Assembly (NCBI GenBank): GCA_015493765.1
Contig: WGCQ01000206.1
Location: 1 to 39,503, forward strand
Origin: Deltaproteobacteria bacterium
GTDB lineage: Bacteria > Myxococcota_A > UBA9042 > DTJE01 > S145-11
Direction: 5' to 3'
Length of the DNA: 39,503 nt
Positions 18,102 through 30,686 of this stretch are shown here, piece by piece (position 1 is the first letter of the stretch; each line of letters opens with the position of its first letter). Made by a program: the position numbers and the translations under genes. Below the pieces are notes generated by a model. It saw only the letters and a program-made list of their open reading frames with translations. It ran no database searches and was not told the DNA's origin.

Positions 18102-18183
18102 ACCATCCCTTAAAATCAGCGTTCATAAGAAATCCTGTATCTAATTTAGCATACGTATTCTATTAGTCAAATTCAAACTAAAT

Positions 18184-18200
18184 GATATGCGATGCATATC
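18184..18200. promoter_or_regulatory. Inverted repeat GATATGC-GAT-GCATATC, candidate operator (second site)
   Basis: Perfect 7-bp arms identical to the 2122-2138 site. Confidence 0.5.
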
Positions 18201-18288
18201 TTGGTTGCGCGGCCCGGCAGGCAGGGGTGAGGGATTTTGGGAGATGCAAGGGTTTGTTGCAGTGGCTCGGGGTCGGTGTCGCCCGCAA

Positions 18289-18354
18289 GGGGTCTCGCAG
18301 TGACCCCCTCGCCCAGCAAGTCCCCATAAAATGCGGAGCGGGTTCTAAACCCGC
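18289..18354. repeat. Two adjacent hairpins (GGGGTC-N7-GACCCC and GCGGGTT-CTA-AACCCGC), REP-like
   Basis: 18289-18307 and 18338-18354 form perfect stems; they lie directly upstream of a REP-associated-transposase remnant. Confidence 0.6.
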
Positions 18355-18406
18355 CCAATGGTGATTTCGCCGATAAACCCAATTCGAATGATACGGATGT
18401 CAAACC

Positions 18407-21781
<3,375 letters not shown>

Positions 21782-21798
<17 letters not shown>

Positions 21799-22582
21799 AG
21801 GACGTTCCTATTCATGCCCGATCTGCATGGGGCTCGGCTACGTGGTCCAGAGGCAGGGTGAATACGCTGTTGCCCGGGTATGCGATTGTTCACGGCATTG
21901 TGAGTTGTGCGATGACCTCGGGTTCGTGATCGAGGATGTGAACGGGGTCCCCACCAGCCGTAAGTGCCAGTGTCGCATGTTGCAGGACCGCATACGCCTG
22001 TTCAACGAGGCCAGGCTTCCCGCCAGGTACAGCGACAAAACAGTGGAACGCTACGAGGTCCATACCAAACAGCAGGGTTTTGTGAAATCCATGCTCAGCC
22101 GCTATCGCGACGCCTTTTCACCAAATGCAAAAGGTATTCTGTTGTACGGTGGTACCGGCGTCGGTAAAACGCACCTGGTTGCGGGTATGGTGCGCTACCT
22201 GACCCTGGAAAAGGGCTTTTCCGCGCGTTTCGTGGATTTTTTCGCACTGATTCAGCAAATCAAGGCCGGTTTTTCCACCCAGGACAGCGAGGCCAGGATT
22301 ATTGCCGAACTGGACCGACCGGACATCCTGGTGATCGACGAACTGGGCAAGGGCCGTGCCACCGAGTGGGAACGTACGGTCGTGGATTCCCTGATTGCCC
22401 AGCGCTATAATTCGGGTAAAACGCTTTTTATAACAACGAATTATGACGTCAGGGAGGATAAATTGGGCAGCCTGTCGGAGAGGGTTGGCCCCAGGGTGAT
22501 GTCGCGTCTGTACGAAATGTGCGAGTTTTACGCACTTGACGGGGATGATTACCGTAAGATGCGGGCAACACCGATCTCTTAG
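21782..22582 (+). CDS. DnaC/IstB-type AAA+ ATPase (helicase-loader-like) with N-terminal zinc-binding Cys cluster
   Basis: 'CPICMGLGYVVQRQGEYAVARVCDCSRHCELCDDLGFV...CQC'; Walker A 'LLYGGTGVGKTHLVAGM'; 'ILVIDELGKGRATEWE'; 'TLFITTNYD'. Confidence 0.88.
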
Positions 22583-22636
22583 ATTCAAGTGTTGAGGGTA
22601 TTTCCACGAATTAAAACCCTCTTCGACGCCTGTCAT

Positions 22637-22665
22637 TTGACAACCGATCTCGAAATCCATATAAT
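22637..22665 (+). promoter_or_regulatory. Perfect-consensus sigma70 promoter (TTGACA-N17-TATAAT)
   Basis: TTGACA 22637-22642, 17-nt spacer, TATAAT 22660-22665; SD aaggag then ATG at 22705. Confidence 0.85.
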
Positions 22666-22704
22666 CCATTGCAGGTTATCCGCAGTTTTATTAAGGAGAG
22701 CAGG

Positions 22705-24408
22705 ATGAAGAAATTACTATCGATTTTTACTATGCTCACCGCACTATACGGTTTGCAGGCATGTAACAACGGGACAACGGGCAGGGTAAATGTACCGGCA
22801 AAAGGTGTTCTGGGGCAGGTCAAGGATACGGATGGCAAGGCCATTTCAGGGGTTACGGTAAAAGGCCGTGGCGTGAGTGCATCCACGGATTCAAAGGGGC
22901 AATTCGTATTGAACCTGGACCCGGCTGATGGTGCCCAGGCGGTTTTATCCTTTGCCAAGGACGGCTATGTCACGGTATATCGCAGGGTCAAACTGGTGGC
23001 CTCAAACGCGTCCAGGATGGATGTGACCATGTCCATGGTCCAGGCACAGCAGGACCTGGATGATGCGTCGGCAGGCGGAACCTTGAACGGAGCCGGGATT
23101 ACGGTGAAGGTGGATGCGAATGTCCTTGTGGATGCCTCGGGCCAGCCAGTGACAGGTAAGGTATCATTTCAACTGACCCACCTGGACCCGGCCAAGGCAT
23201 CGGATTTATCCGCATATCCGGGTACGCTGACAGGTAAGACCGAATCCGGTAAAACAACGGCCTTGCAGACTTATGGGGTTGTGGACGTGACGGCAATGCA
23301 AAACGGCAAAAAACTGCAGGTGGCTGATGGCAAGGCATTGACAGTCAACATACCGCCGCCTGCTGGTGCCACGAATCCACCTGCAAAGGTGGCGCTGTGG
23401 AGCCTGGACGAACAAACCGGCCTGTGGACCCAGGAAGGTTATGCTGAATACGACCAGGCAAACAAGGTCTATGTGGCAAAGATACCCCACATGTCGCCAT
23501 GGAACCTGGACCAGCCATTGGAAACCACCTGCATCAAGGGCAAGGTGATCGATGAAAACGGTAATGCCGTCGGCGGTGGACAGGTTTTGTTTCAGGGGTC
23601 TGACATCTATACGTCCGGCGACACGATTTCCGATGACAACGGTGCCTTCTGCATGTCCACACCCAGAAACCAGAAAATCACCATCACGGCCATACACCCA
23701 TCAGGTGGCGGTACGCAAAAGGCTGTCACCACGCCGGACACGATTGTTCCCTATCCTCCCCAATGCGATCAATGCAAGGATATCGGGACAATCACGGTGA
23801 AATCGGGTTATTTCACGGATTCCTCGGGTAACACAAAGTCATGCGATCAGTTCATGGAAAAACTGAACGGGACTTGTGCCGAGGGCATGAAGGATTATGG
23901 CGACTGTTTCAAGACCAGCGGCAAATGCGTTATGAAAAACCAGGGTGTGAAATCCACTACGACCTGGGAAAACGGGGCACGCATGGAGATGACCACCACA
24001 ACCCAGTCCGGCACGTTCGAGTCGGTAATCAAGACCTACGGACCGGACGGCCAGTTGTGCGGTACCACCCACGCTCACGGGTCGTACGGCAACAACGACC
24101 AGGACATTGAATACGAAATCACGGACATGAACGGTAAGACCTGGAAGATGGACTACCAAAAGGATAGTGGCGACTTGACTATCCTGTGTCCGGACGGGGG
24201 AACCGTCCAGGTGTCAAAAGACGAATTGGATGCTTACAACGCATGCATGGGCCAGACAAAAGAAAACCAGTGCAAGGTCGATAACGGCGGAAATATGGGT
24301 TACACCTTATGCTCGTCGAATGAGGATTGCGACTCTGGTATGGAATGCTGCAGGGATGATTCCTCCAGTTCTGGTGTCTGTATTCCCAAAGGCGCCTGCC
24401 CGTACTGA
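22705..24408 (+). CDS. Lipoprotein with carboxypeptidase-regulatory-like domains and Cys-rich C-terminus
   Basis: Lipobox 'LYGLQACNNG'; 'VLGQVKDTDGKAISGVTVKGRGVSASTDSKGQFVLNL' and 'IKGKVIDENGNAVGGGQVLFQG'. Confidence 0.8.
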   Translation: MKKLLSIFTMLTALYGLQACNNGTTGRVNVPAKGVLGQVKDTDGKAISGVTVKGRGVSASTDSKGQFVLNLDPADGAQAVLSFAKDGYVTVYRRVKLVASNASRMDVTMSMVQAQQDLDDASAGGTLNGAGITVKVDANVLVDASGQPVTGKVSFQLTHLDPAKASDLSAYPGTLTGKTESGKTTALQTYGVVDVTAMQNGKKLQVADGKALTVNIPPPAGATNPPAKVALWSLDEQTGLWTQEGYAEYDQANKVYVAKIPHMSPWNLDQPLETTCIKGKVIDENGNAVGGGQVLFQGSDIYTSGDTISDDNGAFCMSTPRNQKITITAIHPSGGGTQKAVTTPDTIVPYPPQCDQCKDIGTITVKSGYFTDSSGNTKSCDQFMEKLNGTCAEGMKDYGDCFKTSGKCVMKNQGVKSTTTWENGARMEMTTTTQSGTFESVIKTYGPDGQLCGTTHAHGSYGNNDQDIEYEITDMNGKTWKMDYQKDSGDLTILCPDGGTVQVSKDELDAYNACMGQTKENQCKVDNGGNMGYTLCSSNEDCDSGMECCRDDSSSSGVCIPKGACPY

Positions 24409-24451
24409 CCCGATTTTTCCATCCCGACCAGCACACACCTGACTTAGACAA

Positions 24452-24473
24452 GAATTTGGTCAGGTAATTTGGG
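24452..24473 (+). repeat. 22-mer motif copy (GAATTTGGTCAGGTAATTTGGG)
   Basis: 21 of 22 identical to 28870-28891; lies between convergent genes. Confidence 0.75.
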
Positions 24474-24486
24474 ATTTGAGCGGAAA

Positions 24487-26652
24487 TCAACGACACCGGA
24501 CCGTGTCATGGAAGAAGTCAACGAGGGTCCTCAGCAGGTGGCGCCTGGTGGCATTGCCCCACAGCGAGTGGGCCTTGCCCGGGTACAACATCAGCCGAAA
24601 TGGCCTGGGTATGGCCTGAAGGTCGTAAATTACCCTCAGCGAATTCACCAGCAAAACGTTGTCATCGCTCATACCGTGGACCAGCAGAAAACGGGCCTTC
24701 ATGTGCTTCAGGCGTTGCATCGTAATCCTGGATGCCTGGTAATTCTTAGGGTCCATACCCATGTAGCGTTCAGTGTAGTGCGTGTCGTACAGGGTCCAGT
24801 CCGTGGGTGGGGCCACTGCTGCGCCCGCCACGAACAGGTCCGAGGCGGTCAGCGTGGCCAGGACAGTGTAACCGCCGTAACTCCATCCCCATATACCGCG
24901 GCACTGTTTGTGTATCCCCTTTGAGTCCAAAAAACGTGCAATGGCCCGGGAATCGTCCACCTCGTACCTGCCAAAGGCCATGTAAGGGGCCTTGGCAAAG
25001 GCCTCGTCCTTGTACAACCCGCCGCGTCCGTCCACCACCAGCACGTTGAAACCCTGCCTGGCGAACCACTGGTTCCACAACATGGAACCGCGCATGACAT
25101 CCCTGACCATGTGTCCGTGAGGCCCGCCGTACACGTAAACCAGGGTACGACGTGTCCGTGAGGCCGCCTTAAACCACAGGCCGTTCAGTGAGCCGCCCTT
25201 GTACGGAATCCGGACGAATTCGGGCCGCGGCAGCGTTTTCAACCACTTTGCAGGCCGGGCCAGCGGTGGAATCAGGTCCAGTTTTTTGCCAAAACGGTCA
25301 CGAATCCACATGTGCAGGGGCGTGCGGATAGTGGTAAAACTGTCCACGAAGCGTTCGCATTTTGGCGCTGCCACAATGGAATGCCAGCCAGTGGGCAGGG
25401 GAATGGATTTCACCTTGTGCTGCCTGAATTTCCATACCCGTAATTGCGTGCGTATCCCGTGGTCCGTGTACACCAGGTACCAGGCCTCGCCCCTGGTCCA
25501 GTTCGTGCATACCAGCCGGTCCAGTGGTTGGTGGTCAGGTAGCGTGGCCAGTACCTTTCCCGAGTAATCGAATAATTGCAGTGACCTGCCCCAGGGCTTT
25601 TCGACAGCCCACAAAAACGATTTTTTGCCGAATTTGAAGTCCTTGTGCAATTCCACCCAGGTCTTGCTGGCAAAGGTTTTTATGTCCTTGCAATCACCGG
25701 TGTCCACCCGACAGGCCGTGATCCTCAGGTGTTTCTGCAGCCGGTCCTGCAACACCGCATACACCCGTCCGTCAGGCAGCCACCCTGCCCTGGCCACGTA
25801 TTCGTACTTGCCCAGTTTCAGCCGAACCCCACGATCCACGAACAATTGCACCATGGCATTGGGTTGGCCCACGGCAGGATAGCGTTCATTTACCACCTTT
25901 GCACCCTTTGGGCCGTACTCCAGGCGTTTGCGCACAGGTACGCGGCTTTCATCCACCCGCGTGTACAACAGGTGCCGCCCGTCTTTGGACCACCACAACC
26001 CTTTATAGCGGTCCATTTCCTCCTGGGCCACGAACTCCGCCACACCGTACTGAACACCGGTCTTTTTTGCGCATACTTGCCAGCCTTTCCCTTTGGGGTT
26101 CCACACATCCACGCACCCCTTTTTCGACCATGCCAGTGCATGCGTTGCAGCAACGGTCGGGGTGATTTCAGGTGCCGGGTCCCCGGTGCCAGGCACCCGC
26201 TGGACGTGACCCGTGTCCACGTGATACAGGTACACCGCGCCGGACAAAGGAAACACCACGGTGCTGCCGTCCCTGGACCAGTTGTATTCCACGATTCCGG
26301 ACCTGGACATGCGCATGCGTTCGCGCCTGGCCTTTTCGGCCTGGCTTTCCTTCATGGTCTTTACCAGGTCAGCGACCTTCACCAGGACACGCCTGGTTTT
26401 GGACTTCACATCGTACACCCACAACGCCATGGGTGCGTCCGGTCTGTCCGATTGGGGTGCCAGAAAGCCCAAAAATCTGCCATCGGGCGACCACTTCAGT
26501 CCCCTGACCGGTACACCGGCAACTTTGGGTGAAGTGGCATCCTTTAACGTGGGGTGGGCTGGCATTGCATCGGCCTGCTTTGCCGCGGCCTCATACGGGT
26601 CCATTGCACAGAAAAACGCAACAATCAACGAAAGTAACAAAACCTTGCGCAT
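24487..26652 (-). CDS. S9-family prolyl oligopeptidase / dipeptidyl peptidase IV-like secreted peptidase
   Basis: Catalytic Ser 'GIWGWSYGGYTVLATL', Asp 'LVHGMSDDNVLL', His 'YPGKAHSLWG'; N-terminal propeller and signal peptide (start MRKVLLLSL). Confidence 0.92.
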   Translation of the reverse strand: MRKVLLLSLIVAFFCAMDPYEAAAKQADAMPAHPTLKDATSPKVAGVPVRGLKWSPDGRFLGFLAPQSDRPDAPMALWVYDVKSKTRRVLVKVADLVKTMKESQAEKARRERMRMSRSGIVEYNWSRDGSTVVFPLSGAVYLYHVDTGHVQRVPGTGDPAPEITPTVAATHALAWSKKGCVDVWNPKGKGWQVCAKKTGVQYGVAEFVAQEEMDRYKGLWWSKDGRHLLYTRVDESRVPVRKRLEYGPKGAKVVNERYPAVGQPNAMVQLFVDRGVRLKLGKYEYVARAGWLPDGRVYAVLQDRLQKHLRITACRVDTGDCKDIKTFASKTWVELHKDFKFGKKSFLWAVEKPWGRSLQLFDYSGKVLATLPDHQPLDRLVCTNWTRGEAWYLVYTDHGIRTQLRVWKFRQHKVKSIPLPTGWHSIVAAPKCERFVDSFTTIRTPLHMWIRDRFGKKLDLIPPLARPAKWLKTLPRPEFVRIPYKGGSLNGLWFKAASRTRRTLVYVYGGPHGHMVRDVMRGSMLWNQWFARQGFNVLVVDGRGGLYKDEAFAKAPYMAFGRYEVDDSRAIARFLDSKGIHKQCRGIWGWSYGGYTVLATLTASDLFVAGAAVAPPTDWTLYDTHYTERYMGMDPKNYQASRITMQRLKHMKARFLLVHGMSDDNVLLVNSLRVIYDLQAIPRPFRLMLYPGKAHSLWGNATRRHLLRTLVDFFHDTVRCR

Positions 26653-26725
26653 ACGGCATCCTCCCATGAAAGACGTTACATTGTTTACCACTTTATCCGC
26701 TGCGCGTGAAGCCAAACCCGGATTA

Positions 26726-26768
26726 TTGGGCTTCGATGGTAGATACCACCCAGGCCGGGTCCGGCTGA
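26726..26768. repeat. GGTAGATACCACCCAGGCCGGGTCCGG element, related to 35568-35617
   Basis: Shares (g)ATACCACCCAGGC(c)GGG(a/t)TCCGG with 35568-35617. Confidence 0.6.
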
Positions 26769-26773
26769 ATCGC

Positions 26774-26794
26774 GAATCAGGCTGGTAATTTGGG
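26774..26794 (+). repeat. 22-mer motif copy (GAATCAGGCTGGTAATTTGGG)
   Basis: Diverged copy, 12 nt upstream of TTGCAA (26807) in front of the AAA gene. Confidence 0.6.
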
Positions 26795-26900
26795 GGATTA
26801 CCGGACTTGCAATTTATGCCAAAATAATCACAATGTACTGTATGCTGTCCCGGTGGTGTCCGGGGGTGACATGGGCGAAGGCTGAAATCAAGGTGTTGTT

Positions 26901-28670
26901 ATGTGTTCCGATGGAAATGACGAGGAAAAAACTGGTATCGAGCAATCCGACGTCATGGATGAGATTGAGGATTTGATAAACGATATTGACATGGACCGGA
27001 TTGATATGGACGACGATTCAGATCCGGTAAGCGCCATGGATGACTTTCTGGATACACTGCATGGTATGTGGCGCGACGTGATGGAAGATGGGACCATACC
27101 ATTAAGTAAGGATGACTATATTGACATCACGTTTGACCAAATAATCGGCCTGGATCGGGTGATAGAACGCGTGCAAAACGAAATCATCCCCTTCTTCAAG
27201 GCCGTGCTGGAATTGGAATCGTCTGTTCCTCGGGTGGCCGGTCTGATGATCAGTGGTCCCAGGCATACGGGCAAGAGTCATATTGCCCTTGCCATTATCC
27301 GGGAGTTGGCTTTACATCACGACGTCACCGTTTTTCGCGTACAACTGAGCGACGGTTCAACGGACGACATCGACACCGGCACCCTGGATGAGGTCTTCAA
27401 GCAACTGCAGGAGAAAGAGACTGGTCCGGCGATATTACTGCTCGAAAATATCCCGGGAAAATCCAGTTTTAACGCGGAAACGCTCATGATGAAGTCCGGT
27501 GTGCTGGATGACCTGGCGGATGACCTGATGGAGATGGTGGAGCAAGTCCCCGGACCATTGCTGATGATCGGTACGACCACAGACCTCAAGGACCTGCCTG
27601 CCGGCCTGTTCGACCTCTCGTTGTTTCCATTGAACATCCGGACCCGGTATCCTGACATCATGGCAACGTGGCGGCGTATCATGGAAGACGCAGGGCTTGA
27701 ACCGATTACCACCGGGCTGGACAGGTCATCCAAACTGACGGTTCGCCAGGTAAAACACCTGTTAAAATTTGCAATGATTCATGCGCGGATTGATGGCCGC
27801 AGCACCCTTCAGGAGGGGGATATCCGTTATGCCCGTTCCTTGCTAAAGGCCAAGGAACAGGTATTCGATGTACCCGTAGAGGTACCGAAGGTCGATTTGA
27901 ACTCATTCGTAGGCCACAAGGCCGTCAAGGTCGTGCGGGAACAGTTGCTGCTGCCCATCCGGTATTCCGACCTGGCCCAGCATTACGGTATTCCTCCTGC
28001 CAAGGGCGTGTTCATTACAGGTCCCATGGGATGCGGCAAAACGCACCTGGCGCGCTGTATTGCGGGGGAACTAAAGTGGTCACTGGTCCACCTGAATGTA
28101 GGCAGTTTTGGCAGCGAATACCTGCATGCCCATGAACGGCAGTTACACATGATGGTCAACGACTGGCTGGGGCGCCAGGAACCCATGGTGGTGCTGATGG
28201 ACGAGGTGGACAACCTGGTTCCGTTGGAGGCCAGCAAGGAGGACTGGGCAGCAAGGACAGGCAACATGGTATTGCTGGAAATCGAGAGGCTGTTGCACCG
28301 CAAGGGTGAGCCCCTTTTGGTGGTGGCCGCCACCAGCAGGCCCGAGGACGTAAACCCTGCATTGATCAGGGCGGGCAGGTTGGACTTGCGTATTGACCTG
28401 GGTTTCCCCGATGAACAGGAGCGAGAGGCCCTCTTCCGGCTGTACCTGGGCGAGATCGGCAAGGACCTGGATATTTCCGCCGCCGTACAGCAGCCCTATA
28501 CACCCGCAGAGATCGAACGCGTGTCCAAGCGTACATTGTGGCAGGCCTTTGTTCGCGCCACCAAGACCGGTATCCAATCCCCGCCCAGCGAGGTGGACCT
28601 GCAACAGGCCATGAGGCAGGTACCGCCCCAGGACAAGGTCCTGCACAATCGAGGCAGCGTCAGCAGGTAA
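26901..28670 (+). CDS. Tandem-domain (Cdc48/FtsH-like) AAA ATPase with an acidic N-terminus
   Basis: First P-loop 'GLMISGPRHTGKSHIALAII' with 'AILLLENIP'; second 'GVFITGPMGCGKTHLARCIAGEL', 'MVVLMDEVDNL', 'VVAATSRPEDVNPALIRAGRLDLRIDLGFPDEQEREALF'. Confidence 0.85.
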   Translation: MCSDGNDEEKTGIEQSDVMDEIEDLINDIDMDRIDMDDDSDPVSAMDDFLDTLHGMWRDVMEDGTIPLSKDDYIDITFDQIIGLDRVIERVQNEIIPFFKAVLELESSVPRVAGLMISGPRHTGKSHIALAIIRELALHHDVTVFRVQLSDGSTDDIDTGTLDEVFKQLQEKETGPAILLLENIPGKSSFNAETLMMKSGVLDDLADDLMEMVEQVPGPLLMIGTTTDLKDLPAGLFDLSLFPLNIRTRYPDIMATWRRIMEDAGLEPITTGLDRSSKLTVRQVKHLLKFAMIHARIDGRSTLQEGDIRYARSLLKAKEQVFDVPVEVPKVDLNSFVGHKAVKVVREQLLLPIRYSDLAQHYGIPPAKGVFITGPMGCGKTHLARCIAGELKWSLVHLNVGSFGSEYLHAHERQLHMMVNDWLGRQEPMVVLMDEVDNLVPLEASKEDWAARTGNMVLLEIERLLHRKGEPLLVVAATSRPEDVNPALIRAGRLDLRIDLGFPDEQEREALFRLYLGEIGKDLDISAAVQQPYTPAEIERVSKRTLWQAFVRATKTGIQSPPSEVDLQQAMRQVPPQDKVLHNRGSVSR

Positions 28671-28869
28671 AGGCACCTCACATCTTTTTGATTTGCAAAA
28701 CAGAGCGATTTAATCCAAATAACCTGTCAGATTTGAGTACAAAGTACGCCGAAAGTGGTTCATCTACGTGGAGTTAAGCCAATTTGAGCGCAGGCGTAAT
28801 AGCGGTACGTCGAGCATCAAACAGGTGCAGACGACAAAGTAGGTTAGCCGCTTGCGGCGTACGACTGCC

Positions 28870-28891
28870 GAATTTAGTCAGGTAATTTGGG
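28870..28891 (+). repeat. 22-mer motif reference copy GAATTTAGTCAGGTAATTTGGG
   Basis: Best match to the consensus; 9 nt upstream of the -35 at 28901. Confidence 0.75.
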
Positions 28892-28900
28892 TTTTAGCCC

Positions 28901-28928
28901 TTGACATGCCCATATCGATATGGATAAT
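28901..28928 (+). promoter_or_regulatory. Putative strong promoter (TTGACA-N16-GATAAT) with internal palindrome CCATATCGATATGG
   Basis: TTGACA 28901-28906; palindrome 28910-28923; GATAAT 28923-28928; SD ggaggt before ATG 28984. Confidence 0.7.
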
Positions 28929-28983
28929 AGATTGTCCCTTTTATTTGGGGAGGAATAGTGTTCACTTCATTGGAGGTACGGTG

Positions 28984-30666
28984 ATGAAACGTTTTTTGGT
29001 AGCAACATCAGGTTTGCTGTTGCTGTGGGGACTTGCATGCGGCAGTTCCAGCAACGGCAAAAAAACGACCACTGACAACGGTGGTCCCGGAGGAGCCGTG
29101 TGCGGCAACTCCGTCTGCGAATCGGGCGAGACACCGCAGAATTGCCCGTCCGACTGCAAGGGAACTTGCGGTAACGGTACATGTGACCAGGGTGAGACCG
29201 CCCAGACTTGCCCGGCTGACTGCGGTAACAACAACGGTGGGCCAAAGTGCGGCAACGGTGCCTGCGAACAGGGCGAAACCCCTCAGAACTGCCCGTCCGA
29301 CTGCCAGAATGATGTAACGATAGATAACAACAACCCTCCGGATACCAATCCGGGAGCGGTATGCGGCAACGGTAAGTGCGAGCAGGGTGAAACCCACCAG
29401 AACTGCCCGTCCGACTGCCAACAACAGTCCGTATGCGGCAACGGTGCCTGCGAACAGGGTGAAACCCCTCAGAACTGCCCGTCCGACTGCCAGGGCGACG
29501 TAACAAACGATAATGGCAACGACACTACGGGCGGTCCGGTGTGCGGCAACGGCAAATGTGAAGATGGCGAAACCGCGGCAAACTGCCCCGCCGACTGCAG
29601 TGCTCAGAAAATGGACTGTAAAGGGTATGCAAAATGCTGGGGTGACTGCAACAGCAATCACAGTGGCGATGCCTCTTGCGTCACCAACTGCCAGAACCAG
29701 TCCACGACCCAGGCAGTGCAAAATTTCAGCGATTTTCAGGGCTGCCTGAGCCAAAACTGCAAGAATGCTTCGACTAATGATGAACTGAATAAATGCCTTG
29801 AGGCCCACTGCCTCGACCAGTATTTCAAGTGCTTCAGCGGTACCAAGTACCAGAAGTGCACCGATTTGGTCAACTGCCTGAACAACTGTCCCAAGGACGA
29901 CCCCTCTACACCGAAGGTCAACGAACAGCAGCAATGTCTGGGCAATTGTTGGAGCGATTCCACCTACGACACGGAGTGGGACCTGCAGCACCTGATCGAT
30001 TGCGCCAACGGCCTGTGCAAGAACGAATGCCAGGACCCGAAGAGCGATGCCTGCAACCAGTGCTTCAACAATGCATTCTTTGACCAGCAATGCATCCAGT
30101 ACACAAAGAAGTGCTTCCCGAACGGCAATAACACCTGCGGCCAGACCCTGGACTGCCTGGGCACATGCCAGCAGGGCGACAAGCAGTGTGTACAAAATTG
30201 CTTAAACAAAGGCACGCTGGAGGCCCAGAAACAATTCTCCGACTGGCAGCAGTGCGCAGTCAATGCATGCAAGAGCCAGTGTGCGGACACATCGTCCCAG
30301 CAGTGCAACGATTGCTGGAACCAGGTCCTGGGTAATGGCGGTTCCTGCCATGACAAGTACCAGGCGTGCGCTGAGGACATCCCCAACGGTGACCAGCACT
30401 GCAAAGAGAGCTGGAACTGCATGGCCGGTGCAACGACCAATGACGAGTACCTGCAGTGCAAGTACAAGGCGACCAAGGATGCCCAGCAGCAGATCGAAAA
30501 GATCCAGCAGTGCATCGCCCAGAATTGCAAAAACGATTGTGCGGATACCTCGAGCTCGCAGGGCAAGCAGAAATGCCAGACCTGCCTCAAGAACGTGCAG
30601 GATCCGAATAATGGCGCTTGCAAGGACCCGATCAACCAGTGCCTGAGTGATTCGAATCCCAGCTAA
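28984..30666 (+). CDS. Cysteine-rich repeat lipoprotein (six CGNGxCExGETxxNCPxDC repeats plus several Cys-rich helical units)
   Basis: Lipobox 'LLWGLACGSSS'; repeats at about 29100, 29167, 29250, 29361, 29434 and 29542; Cys-rich C-terminal units with recurrent C(x3)C spacing. Confidence 0.85.
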   Translation: MKRFLVATSGLLLLWGLACGSSSNGKKTTTDNGGPGGAVCGNSVCESGETPQNCPSDCKGTCGNGTCDQGETAQTCPADCGNNNGGPKCGNGACEQGETPQNCPSDCQNDVTIDNNNPPDTNPGAVCGNGKCEQGETHQNCPSDCQQQSVCGNGACEQGETPQNCPSDCQGDVTNDNGNDTTGGPVCGNGKCEDGETAANCPADCSAQKMDCKGYAKCWGDCNSNHSGDASCVTNCQNQSTTQAVQNFSDFQGCLSQNCKNASTNDELNKCLEAHCLDQYFKCFSGTKYQKCTDLVNCLNNCPKDDPSTPKVNEQQQCLGNCWSDSTYDTEWDLQHLIDCANGLCKNECQDPKSDACNQCFNNAFFDQQCIQYTKKCFPNGNNTCGQTLDCLGTCQQGDKQCVQNCLNKGTLEAQKQFSDWQQCAVNACKSQCADTSSQQCNDCWNQVLGNGGSCHDKYQACAEDIPNGDQHCKESWNCMAGATTNDEYLQCKYKATKDAQQQIEKIQQCIAQNCKNDCADTSSSQGKQKCQTCLKNVQDPNNGACKDPINQCLSDSNPS

Positions 30667-30686
30667 CGGGAGCATTGGGAGGCATT

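Noticed and set aside
29100-29600. Regularly spaced repeats considered as CRISPR
   Set aside because: They encode CGNGxCExGETxxNCPxDC protein motifs in one continuous reading frame.
28156-30195. Long antisense ORFs over the AAA and Cys-rich genes (e.g. 29008..30195 -)
   Set aside because: Shadow ORFs opposite well-supported genes; composition reflects the complement of Cys/Gln-rich codons.
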